The translations under genes and the position numbers were made by a program. The notes beneath the pieces are model-generated. The model was not told the DNA's origin, searched no databases, and saw only the letters and a list, made by a program, of their open reading frames with translations. 63,184 bases of DNA from positions 1 through 63,184 of the forward strand of contig JAOZPP010000009.1 in NCBI GenBank assembly GCA_029932675.1, written 5' to 3'. The stretch's first letter is position 1, and each line of letters starts with the position of its first letter. The DNA comes from a bacterium (GTDB lineage Bacteria > SM23-81 > DAOVCL01). Below are positions 14,966 to 23,356 of the stretch, in pieces.

Positions 14966-15934
14966 ATGAGAGCGACAACATTTCTTAAACAATTAAAAAG
15001 GGGACAGATAGCTCCCTCCTACCTCTTCTTTGGGGAGGAGGAGTTCTTGCTTGAGGAGGCCATCGAGGCCCTCATCAAAAGATTAGTACCTCCTCCCCTG
15101 CGTCCCTTCAATCTCAACCTTATTTATGGGGATGAAGTTGATGGAGAGAGGTTAACGGGTTTGACCAATACCCTCCCTATGTTAGCGGAGAAGAGGCTAC
15201 TCTTGGTGAGGAGAGCGAACAGGCTCAGCCCAGGAGCCAGAAAAGTGCTCCTCGATCTCTTGCAGCCCCCTCCCTCTACCTGTTGCCTTGTCCTCATCGC
15301 CCCCCATACTGATCCCAAATCTGCCTTCATCCGGGAATTTTCTCGGGTCTCCACCCCCATTCAGTTCTTCCCCTTGCGGGAGAGGGAGGTCTATCCTTGG
15401 ATCATAAAGAGGGCCAGGGAAGGGGGGAAGAGGATTACAAGGGGGGCTGCACATCGGCTTTGGCTATTGGCCGGAGAAGACTTAATGGTCCTTTCCAATG
15501 AATTGGAGAAGCTCTCCCTATATGTGGGTGCTAAGGAAGAGATTGAAGAAGAAGATGTCCTTAAACTCTTTACCGGAGGGAAATCCTACAACATCTTCAA
15601 CCTAACCTCTGCCTTAGGGGATAAGGATCTGGGGAAAGCCTGGAAGATACTTGATGCCTTACTCCATGGGGGGGAATCACCAGGGGGTATTCTGGCGATG
15701 ATAGCACGCCAATTCACTATTCTTTTAAAAATAAAGCTTGGTTCCACAAATAAAGTGGGAGTCCACCCCTACTACCTCAACGAATATAGGCGCCAAGCAA
15801 ATAGGACCACTATCAAGGATTTAGAAAGAGGACTGGAGCACACCCTCCGGGCTGAGGTGGAGATAAAGAGTGGCGAGTCCGAACCCCGCTTGGCCCTGGA
15901 GTTTCTCGTCTATAAGCTTTGTAAAGGTGGATAA
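14966..15934 (+). CDS. holA: DNA polymerase III subunit delta
   Basis: HolA is the clamp-loader subunit that opens the beta sliding clamp. The 322-residue protein begins with LKRGQIAPSYLFFGEEEFLLEEAI, the typical PxYLxxGEExxL motif. It continues with TLPMLAEKRLLLVRRANRLS, LVLIAPHTDPK and AHRLWLLAGEDLMVLSNELEKL, and ends with the alpha-helical collar domain (LLKIKLG, LVYKLCK). Start ATG 14966 follows GGAAGAGA loosely. The gene has no functional link to its lipid A neighbours. Confidence 0.93.
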   Translation: MRATTFLKQLKRGQIAPSYLFFGEEEFLLEEAIEALIKRLVPPPLRPFNLNLIYGDEVDGERLTGLTNTLPMLAEKRLLLVRRANRLSPGARKVLLDLLQPPPSTCCLVLIAPHTDPKSAFIREFSRVSTPIQFFPLREREVYPWIIKRAREGGKRITRGAAHRLWLLAGEDLMVLSNELEKLSLYVGAKEEIEEEDVLKLFTGGKSYNIFNLTSALGDKDLGKAWKILDALLHGGESPGGILAMIARQFTILLKIKLGSTNKVGVHPYYLNEYRRQANRTTIKDLERGLEHTLRAEVEIKSGESEPRLALEFLVYKLCKGG

Positions 15935-15940
15935 ATACCC

Positions 15941-16654
15941 ATGGGGGGTCCTCTAATATACAATCAAGGACTGGCTGTGAGTCCCTCTAAGATAGAGACT
16001 ATCTGTTCGCTCCTCTTCTCTAAGTATGGCCAACCCCAGTGGAAAGGGGGAAGGGACCCTCTCTCCGAGCTTATCGCCACCATCCTCTCCCAAAACACAT
16101 CTGACCGCAACTCCCATCGTGCTTTCCTAAACCTGAAGAGGAGATTTCCCACCTGGGAGGAGGTGCAGAAGGCTACTCAAGGGGAGATAGCCGAGGCCAT
16201 AAAGGTCGGTGGGCTCTCGGCCCAGAAGGCAAACAGGATAAAGTCCCTCTTGGGAAGGATCTACCAAGAGGAAGGAGTACTTGACCTCTCCTTTCTGGCC
16301 AAGATGGAGGTCAATCAGGTCCAGAGGTACCTCCTCCGGTTTAAGGGGGTTGGACCAAAGACTGCCGCCTGCGTAGTTTTATTCTCCTTGGGAAAACCAT
16401 CTATGCCAGTAGATACCCATATTCTCAGGGTAACCAAGAGGCTCGGCCTCGTGCCCCACAGGGCAAGTGCTGTCCAGGCTCAAGCCGCCTTGGAAGGGTT
16501 CCTTCCTTCCCCTCTCATCTATCCCTTACATCTATGCCTTATCGAACACGGAAGGAAAATCTGCAAAGCTAAACGGCCCTTATGCGCAGATTGTGTCCTC
16601 AGGGGTGAATGCGATTACCCCAGAAAAAACGAATTTACTAAAAAAAAGACTTGA
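15941..16654 (+). CDS. nth: Endonuclease III (DNA glycosylase/AP lyase)
   Basis: A 237-residue base-excision repair enzyme. The helix-hairpin-helix motif reads FKGVGPKTAACVVLFSL, with the catalytic Lys in the PKTA segment, and the catalytic Asp is in MPVDTHILRV. A [4Fe-4S] cluster loop is present as C-x6-C-x2-C-x5-C (CKAKRPLCADCVLRGEC). ISQN-type substrate motif ILSQNTSDRNS lies near residue 47. It starts with ATG 15941, 6 bases after holA, so both are probably co-transcribed. Closely related two-domain glycosylases (OGG-like) would lack the cluster, so the assignment is firm at family level. Confidence 0.92.
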   Translation: MGGPLIYNQGLAVSPSKIETICSLLFSKYGQPQWKGGRDPLSELIATILSQNTSDRNSHRAFLNLKRRFPTWEEVQKATQGEIAEAIKVGGLSAQKANRIKSLLGRIYQEEGVLDLSFLAKMEVNQVQRYLLRFKGVGPKTAACVVLFSLGKPSMPVDTHILRVTKRLGLVPHRASAVQAQAALEGFLPSPLIYPLHLCLIEHGRKICKAKRPLCADCVLRGECDYPRKNEFTKKKT

Positions 16655-16679
16655 CACTGAACGAATGGTATGTTAGTTA
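16651..16679 (+). promoter_or_regulatory. Sigma-70 promoter of the OmpA/TSP3 gene
   Basis: Consensus TTGACA at 16651-16656, a 17-base spacer, and TAGTTA at 16674-16679 preceded by TGT (extended -10). It overlaps the end of nth and gives a leader of about 130 bases that contains AAGGAGGTGAT at about 16727-16737 without an obvious start codon behind it. Confidence 0.65.
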
Positions 16680-16816
16680 TTAAGGAAATTTGAGACCGTT
16701 TCTTTAGAGAAAAATTACATTGGAGAAGGAGGTGATAAAAGGGAGAGATAGTGACCTGAGGAGCAGATGCTCTTTTTAGTTTATGAGGAAACATTATTAA
16801 AGAAGGAGGTAGAGAG

Positions 16817-18229
16817 GTGAAGAAAATCATACCTTTTCTGATGGTTTTTATCTTGGCCTTGGGTTTGGCCCTTCCTGCCCTGGGGGTAGATCTAACCAAC
16901 AAAATAGGGGTAGGGGGATTGGTTTCACCCATAAAGCCCGTATTAAGCGACCGTTCAGATTGGTGGGCCATCGGGGGACAGGGAAAGCTTGCCTTAAAGT
17001 ATGGGATCAACAAGAACTTCGCCGTGGGGCTGAGCGGTGGATTCGCCAGAGCCTGGAACGATACCACCACTGGAAATGATGGAGTGGGCTTCGCCTTTCC
17101 TAGCCCCAGCGACAGAGCCTCCCGGGTTTGGGATATGTATCTTGTGGAGGCAAATGGCTATTACAGCATAATCCCTGACAATCCAAAGTTTAATCCCTAT
17201 GTATCACTGGGGTTAGGGGCCAACATCTGGAAGGTGGTGGACTACAACACCGGCAACGATGTCCCCAGCCTCGACAAGGACGACAACTTCAGAAGCGACT
17301 TTGCCGCCACAGAGGTCACGGTGGGGGTTGGTGGTGGTTTAGAATATTTCGTCAAGGAGAACGTAGGGATAAACAGTGGGGTCAAATTTAACTTCCTCAC
17401 TGGTTTAGGGGCCGACCTGAGCACCAATACCGATCTGCTGGACAGAAGCAGGGGAATAGTAGAGGGCTTCGTTGGGGTGACCTACTATATAGAGATGAAG
17501 AAGGATTCAGATGGAGATGGGATAAAGGATGACCTGGACGGTTGTCCACTTCAGCCGGAGGATTTCGATGGCTTCCAGGACGACGACGGCTGCCCAGACC
17601 CTGACAACGACAACGATGGTATCCCCGATATCTCCGATAAATGCCCTAACGAACCGGAGGATATAGACGGCTACCAGGACGACGACGGCTGCCCAGACCC
17701 TGACAACGACAACGATGGAGTCCTCGATGTGGAGGACAACTGCCCCAATGAGGCCGGCCCTGCCTCCAACCACGGCTGCCCCATAGTCGACTCCGATAAC
17801 GATGGTGTCTTAGACCCCGATGACCAATGTCCCAATACCCCAGCTGGGGTAAAGGTAGATGTGCACGGCTGCCCCACTGCCCCCAAAATAGAGGGGAAGA
17901 TGGTTCTGGAAGGGGTGAAGTTTGCCTCAGGGAAGGCCACATTTACCCCCGGCTCCGAGGCCGCTCTGGACAAGCTCTATGAGTCCCTGAAGGCCTATCC
18001 TGATCTGAGGATAGAGATCCAGGGATATACGGACAGTTGGGGTAAGGCTAGTGCCAACAAGGTCCTCTCCCAGAAGAGGGCAGAGGCGGTGATGAACTAC
18101 CTGATTAAGAAGGGTATTGCCTCCTATAGGCTAAAGGCTGTAGGCTATGGAGAGGCCAACCCCATCGCCAGCAACAAGACTAAGGCTGGCCGAGCCAAAA
18201 ACAGAAGGATTGAGATCCTGCCGAAGTAA
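16817..18229 (+). CDS. OmpA-family outer-membrane protein with TSP3 repeats
   Basis: A 470-residue envelope protein that would tether the outer membrane to peptidoglycan. Residues 1-22 are a signal peptide. Residues about 25-225 form a beta-barrel domain. Residues 232-340 hold thrombospondin type 3 calcium-binding repeats (DSDGDGIKDDLDGCP, DNDNDGIPDISDKCP, DNDNDGVLDVEDNCP, DSDNDGVLDPDDQCP). Residues 355-470 form an OmpA C-terminal domain with GYTDSWGKASANKVLSQKRA and GYGEANPIASNKT. The start is GTG 16817 behind AAGGAGG. From 17622 to 18222 the DNA is identical to 53854-54454 in a second such gene. Confidence 0.93.
   Translation: MKKIIPFLMVFILALGLALPALGVDLTNKIGVGGLVSPIKPVLSDRSDWWAIGGQGKLALKYGINKNFAVGLSGGFARAWNDTTTGNDGVGFAFPSPSDRASRVWDMYLVEANGYYSIIPDNPKFNPYVSLGLGANIWKVVDYNTGNDVPSLDKDDNFRSDFAATEVTVGVGGGLEYFVKENVGINSGVKFNFLTGLGADLSTNTDLLDRSRGIVEGFVGVTYYIEMKKDSDGDGIKDDLDGCPLQPEDFDGFQDDDGCPDPDNDNDGIPDISDKCPNEPEDIDGYQDDDGCPDPDNDNDGVLDVEDNCPNEAGPASNHGCPIVDSDNDGVLDPDDQCPNTPAGVKVDVHGCPTAPKIEGKMVLEGVKFASGKATFTPGSEAALDKLYESLKAYPDLRIEIQGYTDSWGKASANKVLSQKRAEAVMNYLIKKGIASYRLKAVGYGEANPIASNKTKAGRAKNRRIEILPK
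17622..18222 (+). repeat. 601-bp exact duplication, copy A (TSP3 plus OmpA domain)
   Basis: Every base I compared here matches 53854-54454 at a constant offset of 36232. The identity stops three bases short of the stop codon, where the two genes end CCGAAGTAA and CCCTTTTAA. Just upstream (17536-17621) the copies differ at several bases, mostly silent. This is expected of recent gene conversion or segmental duplication. Confidence 0.95.
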
Positions 18230-18240
18230 CCTCTTTGATG

Positions 18241-18281
18241 AAAAGGGGCATAGCTTCCATAGCTATGCCCCTTTTTTGTTT
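18241..18281 (+). terminator. Intrinsic terminator of the OmpA/TSP3 gene
   Basis: GGGGCATAGCT (18245-18255) pairs perfectly with AGCTATGCCCC (18261-18271), followed by TTTTTTGTTTT. It lies 15 bases after the stop codon. Confidence 0.95.
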
Positions 18282-18326
18282 TATCCCCTCTTCTGGAGCA
18301 CCTATGGGATAACCTAAAGATTCTCC

Positions 18327-18357
18327 TTGACAAAGGGAAGCTGGGGTTCAATATTGT
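18327..18357 (+). promoter_or_regulatory. Possible promoter of nadC-coaX
   Basis: Consensus TTGACA at 18327-18332 with TATTGT at 18352-18357 (19-base spacer) or CAATAT at 18349-18354 (16 bases). Either would start transcription at or within a few bases of the GTG start codon at 18362, implying a very short or absent leader. Confidence 0.4.
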
Positions 18358-18361
18358 CCCA

Positions 18362-19213
18362 GTGGAAGAGCAATATCTAAACCTAATCGAGGAAGCGCTG
18401 CGGGAGGACATTGGGGAGGGAGATATTACCACCGAGGTAATAGTCCCACCCCACCTCATCGCCCAAGGGAGGTTGGTGGCAAAGGAGGAAGGGGTAATCT
18501 CCGGCCTCTTCCTAGCAGAAGAGGTCTTTCGGAAGTTGGACAAAAAGATGGAGTTCGAAAGTTTAGTTGCTGAGGGGGAAAGGGTAAGAGAAGACGAGGA
18601 GATAGCCCGATTAAGGGGACTGGCTCGAGCCTTATTGCAGGGGGAGAGAACCGCCCTCAACTTTTTGAGCAGGCTCTCCGGGATATCCACCTTGACGGCA
18701 AGATTCGTTCAGGCCGTAGCCGGAACCAAAGCCAAGATCTTGGACACCAGAAAGACAACCCCTGGTTGGAGAAGGCTGGAAAAATATGCAGTAAAAATGG
18801 GTGGTGGGGTAAACCATAGGTTTGGGCTCTGGGATATGGTTTTGGTAAAAGACAACCACATTGATCTCTTAGGAGGGATCCTCCAATCCGTAGGGAAAGG
18901 TTTAGGCAGTCCCTTGTGGAAGGGGAAGAAGGTAGAGGTGGAGGTGAGAAACCTCAGGGAATTGAGAGAGGTCCTTCCCTTAGGGGTAAAAAGAATAATG
19001 TTGGATAACTTCTCCCCATCACAGATAAGAGAGGCAATGGAGACCATTACTAAGCGTCAGGGGAGAGAGAGGCCGGAGGTGGAGGTTTCTGGCGGGGTTA
19101 ACCTCCAGAATGTGGGGGAAATCGCTCATACTGGCGTTGACTACATCTCCATTGGAAGTTTAACCCACTCCGCGCCGGCCTTGGATATTAGCCTGGTCAT
19201 CGAGAAAGGGTAA
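18362..19213 (+). CDS. nadC: Nicotinate-nucleotide pyrophosphorylase
   Basis: NadC converts quinolinate and PRPP to nicotinate mononucleotide in NAD synthesis. The 283-residue sequence has the family landmarks: ALREDIGEGDITTEVIVPP, GERTALNFLSRLSGISTLTA, DTRKTTPGWRRLEKYAVKMGG, NHRFGLWDMVLVKDNHI, MLDNFSP and VEVSGGVNLQNV, with GVDYISIGSLTHSAPALDIS at the end. The start is GTG 18362; no Shine-Dalgarno is seen, which fits the short leader suggested above. It overlaps coaX by one base. Confidence 0.96.
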   Translation: MEEQYLNLIEEALREDIGEGDITTEVIVPPHLIAQGRLVAKEEGVISGLFLAEEVFRKLDKKMEFESLVAEGERVREDEEIARLRGLARALLQGERTALNFLSRLSGISTLTARFVQAVAGTKAKILDTRKTTPGWRRLEKYAVKMGGGVNHRFGLWDMVLVKDNHIDLLGGILQSVGKGLGSPLWKGKKVEVEVRNLRELREVLPLGVKRIMLDNFSPSQIREAMETITKRQGRERPEVEVSGGVNLQNVGEIAHTGVDYISIGSLTHSAPALDISLVIEKG

Positions 19214-19998
19214 TGATGGCCCTTCTGGCAATTGACATTGGAAACACATCCACATCCATCGGTCTTTACCAAAGGGGAAGGTGGCAGAAGATCGCTCGGG
19301 TAAAGAGCCATCGGGCAGAGACGCCAGACGAGGTCTCCTCTTTGATAAATGACCTCTTCCCTCCCTGGACAGGGGATTTGAAGGATGTCGTGATCTGCTC
19401 CGTCGTCCCTCACCTGAACTGGGCATATGAGGCGGGTTTGAGAAATGGATTCCGAGTTGAACCTCTCTTCATCGGTTTGCACCTCGACTTCGGACTTACC
19501 TGGGAGGGGGTAGAGATAGATCGGGTGGGGTTGGATAGGTTAGTAAACTCGGCGGCGGCCTTTCAAATCTATGGGGGACCACTCATCGTGGTGGATATGG
19601 GCACCGCTACTACCTTTGACCTTGTCTCCGAGGAGGGCACCTACAGGGGCGGGGTGATTGCCCCGGGATTCTATACCTCCGCCCATACCCTCTTCGAACG
19701 GGCTGCCCAATTGGGAGAGGTGGAGATAGGGCCCCCTCCTAAGGTGATTGGCTCCACCACTGCAGAATCTATTAGATCAGGACTTTTCTATGGGGCCATT
19801 GGCGGGGTGGACGAAATCGTCAGGAGGATGGCCAAGGAGGCAAAGGTCCACCCTAAGGTTGTAGCTACAGGGGGGGCCGCGCCATTGATCGCCCCCGCTT
19901 CGGCCACCATTGAGGAGGTCGCCCCCCATCTCACCTTAGATGGACTGAGAATGGTTTATAATAGGCAAAAATTGGCAAAAAGAAACAAAATTTTGTAA
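19213..19998 (+). CDS. coaX: Type III pantothenate kinase
   Basis: CoaX catalyses the first step of coenzyme A synthesis and is the bacterial form that is not feedback inhibited. The 261 residues contain LAIDIGNTSTSIGLY (phosphate loop), the GLDRLVNSAAAF segment with catalytic Asp, VVDMGTATTFDLV, GGVIAPGFYTSA and TGGAAPLIAPA. The first ATG (19213) overlaps the nadC stop; a second ATG at 19216 is equally possible. Stop-start overlap with nadC indicates one operon of two cofactor genes. Confidence 0.95.
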   Translation: MMALLAIDIGNTSTSIGLYQRGRWQKIARVKSHRAETPDEVSSLINDLFPPWTGDLKDVVICSVVPHLNWAYEAGLRNGFRVEPLFIGLHLDFGLTWEGVEIDRVGLDRLVNSAAAFQIYGGPLIVVDMGTATTFDLVSEEGTYRGGVIAPGFYTSAHTLFERAAQLGEVEIGPPPKVIGSTTAESIRSGLFYGAIGGVDEIVRRMAKEAKVHPKVVATGGAAPLIAPASATIEEVAPHLTLDGLRMVYNRQKLAKRNKIL

Positions 19999-20067
19999 AA
20001 AGGCTATATTTTTTTTATTAATCTGTCCTTTTAGGGGATATTTCCCAATTTCATCCATTACTGACTA

Positions 20068-20095
20068 TTGCCTCTCTCAATTTATTTTTTATTTT
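20068..20095 (+). promoter_or_regulatory. Probable groESL promoter
   Basis: TTGCCT at 20068-20073 and TATTTT at 20090-20095 with a 16-base spacer, in an AT-rich stretch right before the CIRCE operator. Initiation would fall at the left half of the operator, the usual arrangement for HrcA repression. Confidence 0.5.
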
Positions 20096-20103
20096 AAGCT
20101 AAC

Positions 20104-20130
20104 TTGGCACTCTTAAAGTGAGAGTGCTAA
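20104..20130 (+). promoter_or_regulatory. CIRCE operator (HrcA binding site)
   Basis: TTGGCACTC, 9 bases, GAGTGCTAA. This matches the CIRCE consensus TTAGCACTC-N9-GAGTGCTAA with one base changed, and sits 24 bases before the groES start. Heat-shock control by HrcA follows from established knowledge; hrcA itself is not in the window. Confidence 0.96.
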
Positions 20131-20153
20131 AAATTTAGAAAGGAGGGCGATCG

Positions 20154-20453
20154 ATGGTTACAGTGGAAAAGATAAAACCTCTGGCCGATAGGGTGCTGGT
20201 TAAACCCTTGGAGGAGGAAGAGGTGAAGAGGGGAGGAATAATCATTCCTGATACCGCCAAAGAAAAGCCCCAACAGGGTGAGGTTATCGCTGTGGGGCCT
20301 GGTAAACTCAGCGATTCAGGGGAGAAGATGAAGATGGAGGTGAAAAAGGGGGATAAAATCCTCTATGGAAAATACTCAGGCACAGAGGTCACCATTAATG
20401 GAGATGAATACCTCATTATGAGGGAAAGCGATATATTGGCAATAGTTGGATAG
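20154..20453 (+). CDS. groES: Co-chaperonin GroES
   Basis: A 99-residue GroES (Hsp10). It shows [34 protein letters not shown] (mobile loop that binds GroEL), [17 protein letters not shown] and the end [19 protein letters not shown] 20154 follows AAAGGAGGG. It forms the heptameric lid over GroEL and is the first gene of the CIRCE-controlled operon. Confidence 0.98.
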   Translation: MVTVEKIKPLADRVLVKPLEEEEVKRGGIIIPDTAKEKPQQGEVIAVGPGKLSDSGEKMKMEVKKGDKILYGKYSGTEVTINGDEYLIMRESDILAIVG

Positions 20454-20473
20454 CCAAAGAGGGGGTGATATAA

Positions 20474-22093
20474 ATGGCTGCAAAACTGATCGAATTCGAT
20501 ACTTCGGCAAGGGACAAGCTAAAGAGTGGAATAGAAAAACTTTCTGAAGCGGTAAAAGTGACCCTTGGACCCAAGGGGAGAAATGTAGCGCTGGACAAAA
20601 AGTTTGGTTCACCCACGGTAACCAAGGATGGGGTTACTGTGGCCAAGGAGATAGAGCTTGAGGAACCATTTGAGAATATGGGGGCCCAGATGGTCAGGGA
20701 GGTGGCCTCTAAGACCAGCGATGTAGCTGGGGATGGAACTACTACGGCTACCGTACTGGCTGAGGCCATATTCAAAGAAGGCCTGAAGAATGTTACTGCC
20801 GGGGCCAATCCAATGGCCCTAAAAAGGGGTGTAGAGAAGTCAGTAAAAGTAGTTGTCGATGAGCTAAAGAAGATAAGCAAGGAGGTCACCGATAGGACGG
20901 AGATAGCTCAAGTAGGGACTATTTCAGCCAATAATGATAAGGCCATTGGAGACCTGATTGCTGAGGCCATGGAGAAGGTGGGTAAGGACGGGGTAATCAC
21001 CGTGGAAGAAGCAAAGGGAACGGAGACCACCTTAGAGGTAGTGGAGGGGATGCAGTTTGATAGAGGCTACCTCTCCCCCTACTTTGTGACCAATGCTGAT
21101 ACTATGGAGGCTGTCTTAGAGGAGCCACTCATCCTTATCCATGATAAGAAGATAAGCAGTATGAAGGATCTGCTTCCTATCCTGGAAAAGGTAGCTCAGA
21201 TGGGCAAACCTCTTCTGGTCATAGCAGAGGATGTAGAGGGCGAGGCACTGGCCACCCTGGTGGTCAACAAACTGAGGGGAACCCTCAAGGCGTGCGCAGT
21301 GAAGGCTCCAGGATTCGGTGACCGGCGTAAAGCGATGTTGGAGGACATTGCCGTTCTTACCGGAGGGAGTGTCATCTCTGAGGAGAAGGGTTTCAAATTA
21401 GAGAATGCCAACATCAATGACTTAGGAAAGGCTAAGAGGGTGACCATCGACAAGGACAACACCACCATCGTGGAAGGCGCTGGGGCTACGGAGAACATAA
21501 AGGCCAGGATAAACCAGATAAAAAAGCAGATAGAAGAGTCAACTTCTGACTATGATAAGGAAAAACTACAGGAGAGGTTGGCTAAGCTTTCCGGTGGGGT
21601 GGCAGTAATAAATGTGGGGGCATCTACCGAAACAGAGATGAAGGAGAGGAAGGCCAGGGTGGAGGATGCCCTCCATGCTACCAGAGCAGCCGTGGAGGAG
21701 GGAATCCTCCCTGGGGGGGGAGTAGCCTATCTGCGTGCCTTGCCAGCCTTGGACAAGTTAGAGGTGGAAGGTGATGAAAAGGTAGGCGTACTCATAATCA
21801 AGAAGGCCTTAGAACAGCCCATCAGGCAGATTGCGGAGAACGCAGGCGTTGAGGGCTCCATCGTTATTAATAAGGTGAAAGAAGGAAAGGGTGGATTTGG
21901 CTTCAACGCAGAGACAGAGAAGTATGAGGACCTGATGGAAGCTGGAGTAATAGACCCCACAAAGGTTGCCCGGGCAGCTTTGGAGAATGCGGCCAGCATT
22001 GCTTCCCTCCTCATTACCACTGAAGCTTTGGTCACTGAAAAACCAGAGAAGGAGAAACCACCGGCGATGCCTCCAGGAGGAGGGATGTATTAA
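20474..22093 (+). CDS. groEL: Chaperonin GroEL
   Basis: A 539-residue Hsp60. The sequence contains [34 protein letters not shown] (ATP site), the apical-domain stretch ending [33 protein letters not shown] and the end [15 protein letters not shown]. The C-terminal tail is short of the usual GGM repeats. It lies 20 bases after groES behind GAGGGGGTGAT, so the two are co-transcribed. Confidence 0.98.
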   Translation: MAAKLIEFDTSARDKLKSGIEKLSEAVKVTLGPKGRNVALDKKFGSPTVTKDGVTVAKEIELEEPFENMGAQMVREVASKTSDVAGDGTTTATVLAEAIFKEGLKNVTAGANPMALKRGVEKSVKVVVDELKKISKEVTDRTEIAQVGTISANNDKAIGDLIAEAMEKVGKDGVITVEEAKGTETTLEVVEGMQFDRGYLSPYFVTNADTMEAVLEEPLILIHDKKISSMKDLLPILEKVAQMGKPLLVIAEDVEGEALATLVVNKLRGTLKACAVKAPGFGDRRKAMLEDIAVLTGGSVISEEKGFKLENANINDLGKAKRVTIDKDNTTIVEGAGATENIKARINQIKKQIEESTSDYDKEKLQERLAKLSGGVAVINVGASTETEMKERKARVEDALHATRAAVEEGILPGGGVAYLRALPALDKLEVEGDEKVGVLIIKKALEQPIRQIAENAGVEGSIVINKVKEGKGGFGFNAETEKYEDLMEAGVIDPTKVARAALENAASIASLLITTEALVTEKPEKEKPPAMPPGGGMY

Positions 22094-22094
22094 A

Positions 22095-22141
22095 AGCAAA
22101 AGGAGAAGCCCCCTCTATTGGAGGGGGCTTCTCCTTTGCTT
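22095..22141. terminator. Bidirectional terminator after groEL
   Basis: A stem of about 20 bp, with arms AGCAAAAGGAGAAGCCCCCT and its complement ending in CTTTGCT. On the plus strand it starts two bases after the groEL stop; on the minus strand it is followed by TTTTGCTTTT and would end the converging flagellar transcript. Confidence 0.85.
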
Positions 22142-22184
22142 GGAGGAGGGCAAATATGTCAGCTAAACGGGCAAAATTCTCTCC

Positions 22185-22412
22185 TCATCCCCCTGAAGAT
22201 GAAGTATCGTATTCAAAATCAATCTTAATTTTCTCCCCGCATGTACAGAGGATCTCCAACCCCTGAACTATCCCCCTCTCCCCTCTTACTTCCACCTGAG
22301 GTTCTTCCCTCTCCTTCACCTTGATTACTTTCTTCGCGGGGTGAATTCTGATCTGAGGCCTTTTTATCACCGGAGATGGGCCGCTCTGATATCCAAACCT
22401 CTTTTCTTCCAT
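22185..22412 (-). CDS. Small Cys-motif protein at the end of the flagellar operon
   Basis: A 75-residue protein. The N-terminal half is basic and proline-rich; the C-terminal half ends with LEILCTCGEKIKIDFEYD, a CxCG pair followed by an alternating hydrophobic strand. I do not recognise a named family, but the CTCGEKI segment looks like a conserved knuckle that might bind metal. It is the last gene of the flgM-fliS-fliD run, about 100 bases after flgM, and ends just before the shared terminator with groEL. No clear Shine-Dalgarno precedes ATG 22412, so the start is uncertain. Confidence 0.6.
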   Translation of the reverse strand: MEEKRFGYQSGPSPVIKRPQIRIHPAKKVIKVKEREEPQVEVRGERGIVQGLEILCTCGEKIKIDFEYDTSSSGG

Positions 22413-22509
22413 ACATTAAGGGAACAATTTAACATGTAATGTGAGGACGAAGGGAGACTTAAGAATTAAATTGCGTTCGCTTTCCCTTCCACTGGGGACC
22501 AATCCCTAA

Positions 22510-22836
22510 CTATTCCTCTGATTTCGGTGATGAATTCAGCCCGTAGGACTCCAGGATTCTACTGGCAGTAGCCCGCTGTACATCTTCATTGTTGTAGTAT
22601 CCCTCTCTTATCCTTTTCATCACTTGCTGAACCTTCTCCTGGCGCACCTCCGGTATATCCCTTAGGCTGGCCTTCACCAGGTCAATAACATATTGTTTCC
22701 TTAAGAGGGCTCTTCCTTCGGCAGATATCTCTACTTTGTCCTGCGCACTCTTCCCCCCCTTAGCCTCTCTATTTCGGTTATCTTTGTTCAATCGATGAAG
22801 ATGAGAGGCCCCTTCCACCTTGTTTAGGTTTACCAT
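22510..22836 (-). CDS. flgM: Negative regulator of flagellin synthesis (anti-sigma-28)
   Basis: FlgM binds sigma-28 until the hook is complete and is then exported. The C-terminal half is typical: DKVEISAEGRALLRKQYVID, then VKASLRDIPEVRQEKVQQVM and GYYNNEDVQRATASRILESY. A frame extends up to an ATG at 22893, but that codon lies only 2 bases from the -10 of a perfect sigma-28 promoter (22895-22921), so it would precede the transcript start. The ATG at 22836 (MVNLNKVEG) has GGAGG with 8-base spacing, and gives 108 residues, normal for FlgM, so I start there. Confidence 0.92.
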   Translation of the reverse strand: MVNLNKVEGASHLHRLNKDNRNREAKGGKSAQDKVEISAEGRALLRKQYVIDLVKASLRDIPEVRQEKVQQVMKRIREGYYNNEDVQRATASRILESYGLNSSPKSEE

Positions 22837-22894
22837 CCTATCAACCTCCATCTGCGGACCGCCCCCTTCATTTATTATAGGACTTCTATTCATA

Positions 22895-22921
22895 TTATCG
22901 GCAAAATATGAAAAAACTTTA
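22895..22921 (-). promoter_or_regulatory. Sigma-28 (FliA) promoter of flgM
   Basis: On the minus strand TAAAGTTT, 11 bases, GCCGATAA: an exact match to the sigma-28 consensus. It gives sigma-28-dependent, self-limiting expression of its own anti-sigma factor. Confidence 0.92.
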
Positions 22922-22984
22922 GCCTTTTTTACAGAAATTTAAATCTTTTTCTCACCTCAACAAAAACCCGTTCAATCCAACAAC

Positions 22985-23356
22985 TTATCCTAAACCACCG
23001 CAGCGGTAGGCGCGGAGGAGCTTCTGACCAGTTTTTATCTTTTCCATCTCCTCCCCTACCTTCCTCCGTGCTACCCCCATTAGCTCTTCATTCTGATGAG
23101 AGAGGTGAAGTAACTCTTTTAACATCAGACCAATTTCCTCTTTCGTTTCCTCTGAATGAGGTGTAAAGTCTGCCCTCCCCTTAAACGCCTCCACCTTTAC
23201 CTCAATTGTCTTCATCCTGTTTGAGACCTCGGCAAGCAACGGCTCCAACCCCTCCATCTCCCCCTTTATGATTATGGTCTGCTCCTCACGGAGAAGTTCC
23301 CCAAGCGCTTTATACTCATCTAATAGTTGGATCAAGGAAGCAGTCTCATCGGTCAT
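22985..23356 (-). CDS. FlgN-like flagellar export chaperone
   Basis: A 123-residue, almost wholly alpha-helical protein: LIQLLDEYKALGELLREEQ, MEGLEPLLAEVSNRMKTIEV and, at the end, KTGQKLLRAYRCG. Length, helix pattern and position between fliS and flgM fit FlgN, the chaperone of hook-filament junction proteins FlgK/FlgL; FliT is the alternative. Its start overlaps the end of the second fliS by 11 bases. Confidence 0.72.
   Translation of the reverse strand: MTDETASLIQLLDEYKALGELLREEQTIIIKGEMEGLEPLLAEVSNRMKTIEVKVEAFKGRADFTPHSEETKEEIGLMLKELLHLSHQNEELMGVARRKVGEEMEKIKTGQKLLRAYRCGGLG

Noticed and set aside
17507-17973. Long antisense frames over the TSP3 repeats, and the same at 53721-54205
   Set aside because: They mirror the repetitive GAC/GAT-rich coding strand and recur identically in both copies because the DNA is duplicated; no ribosome binding sites.
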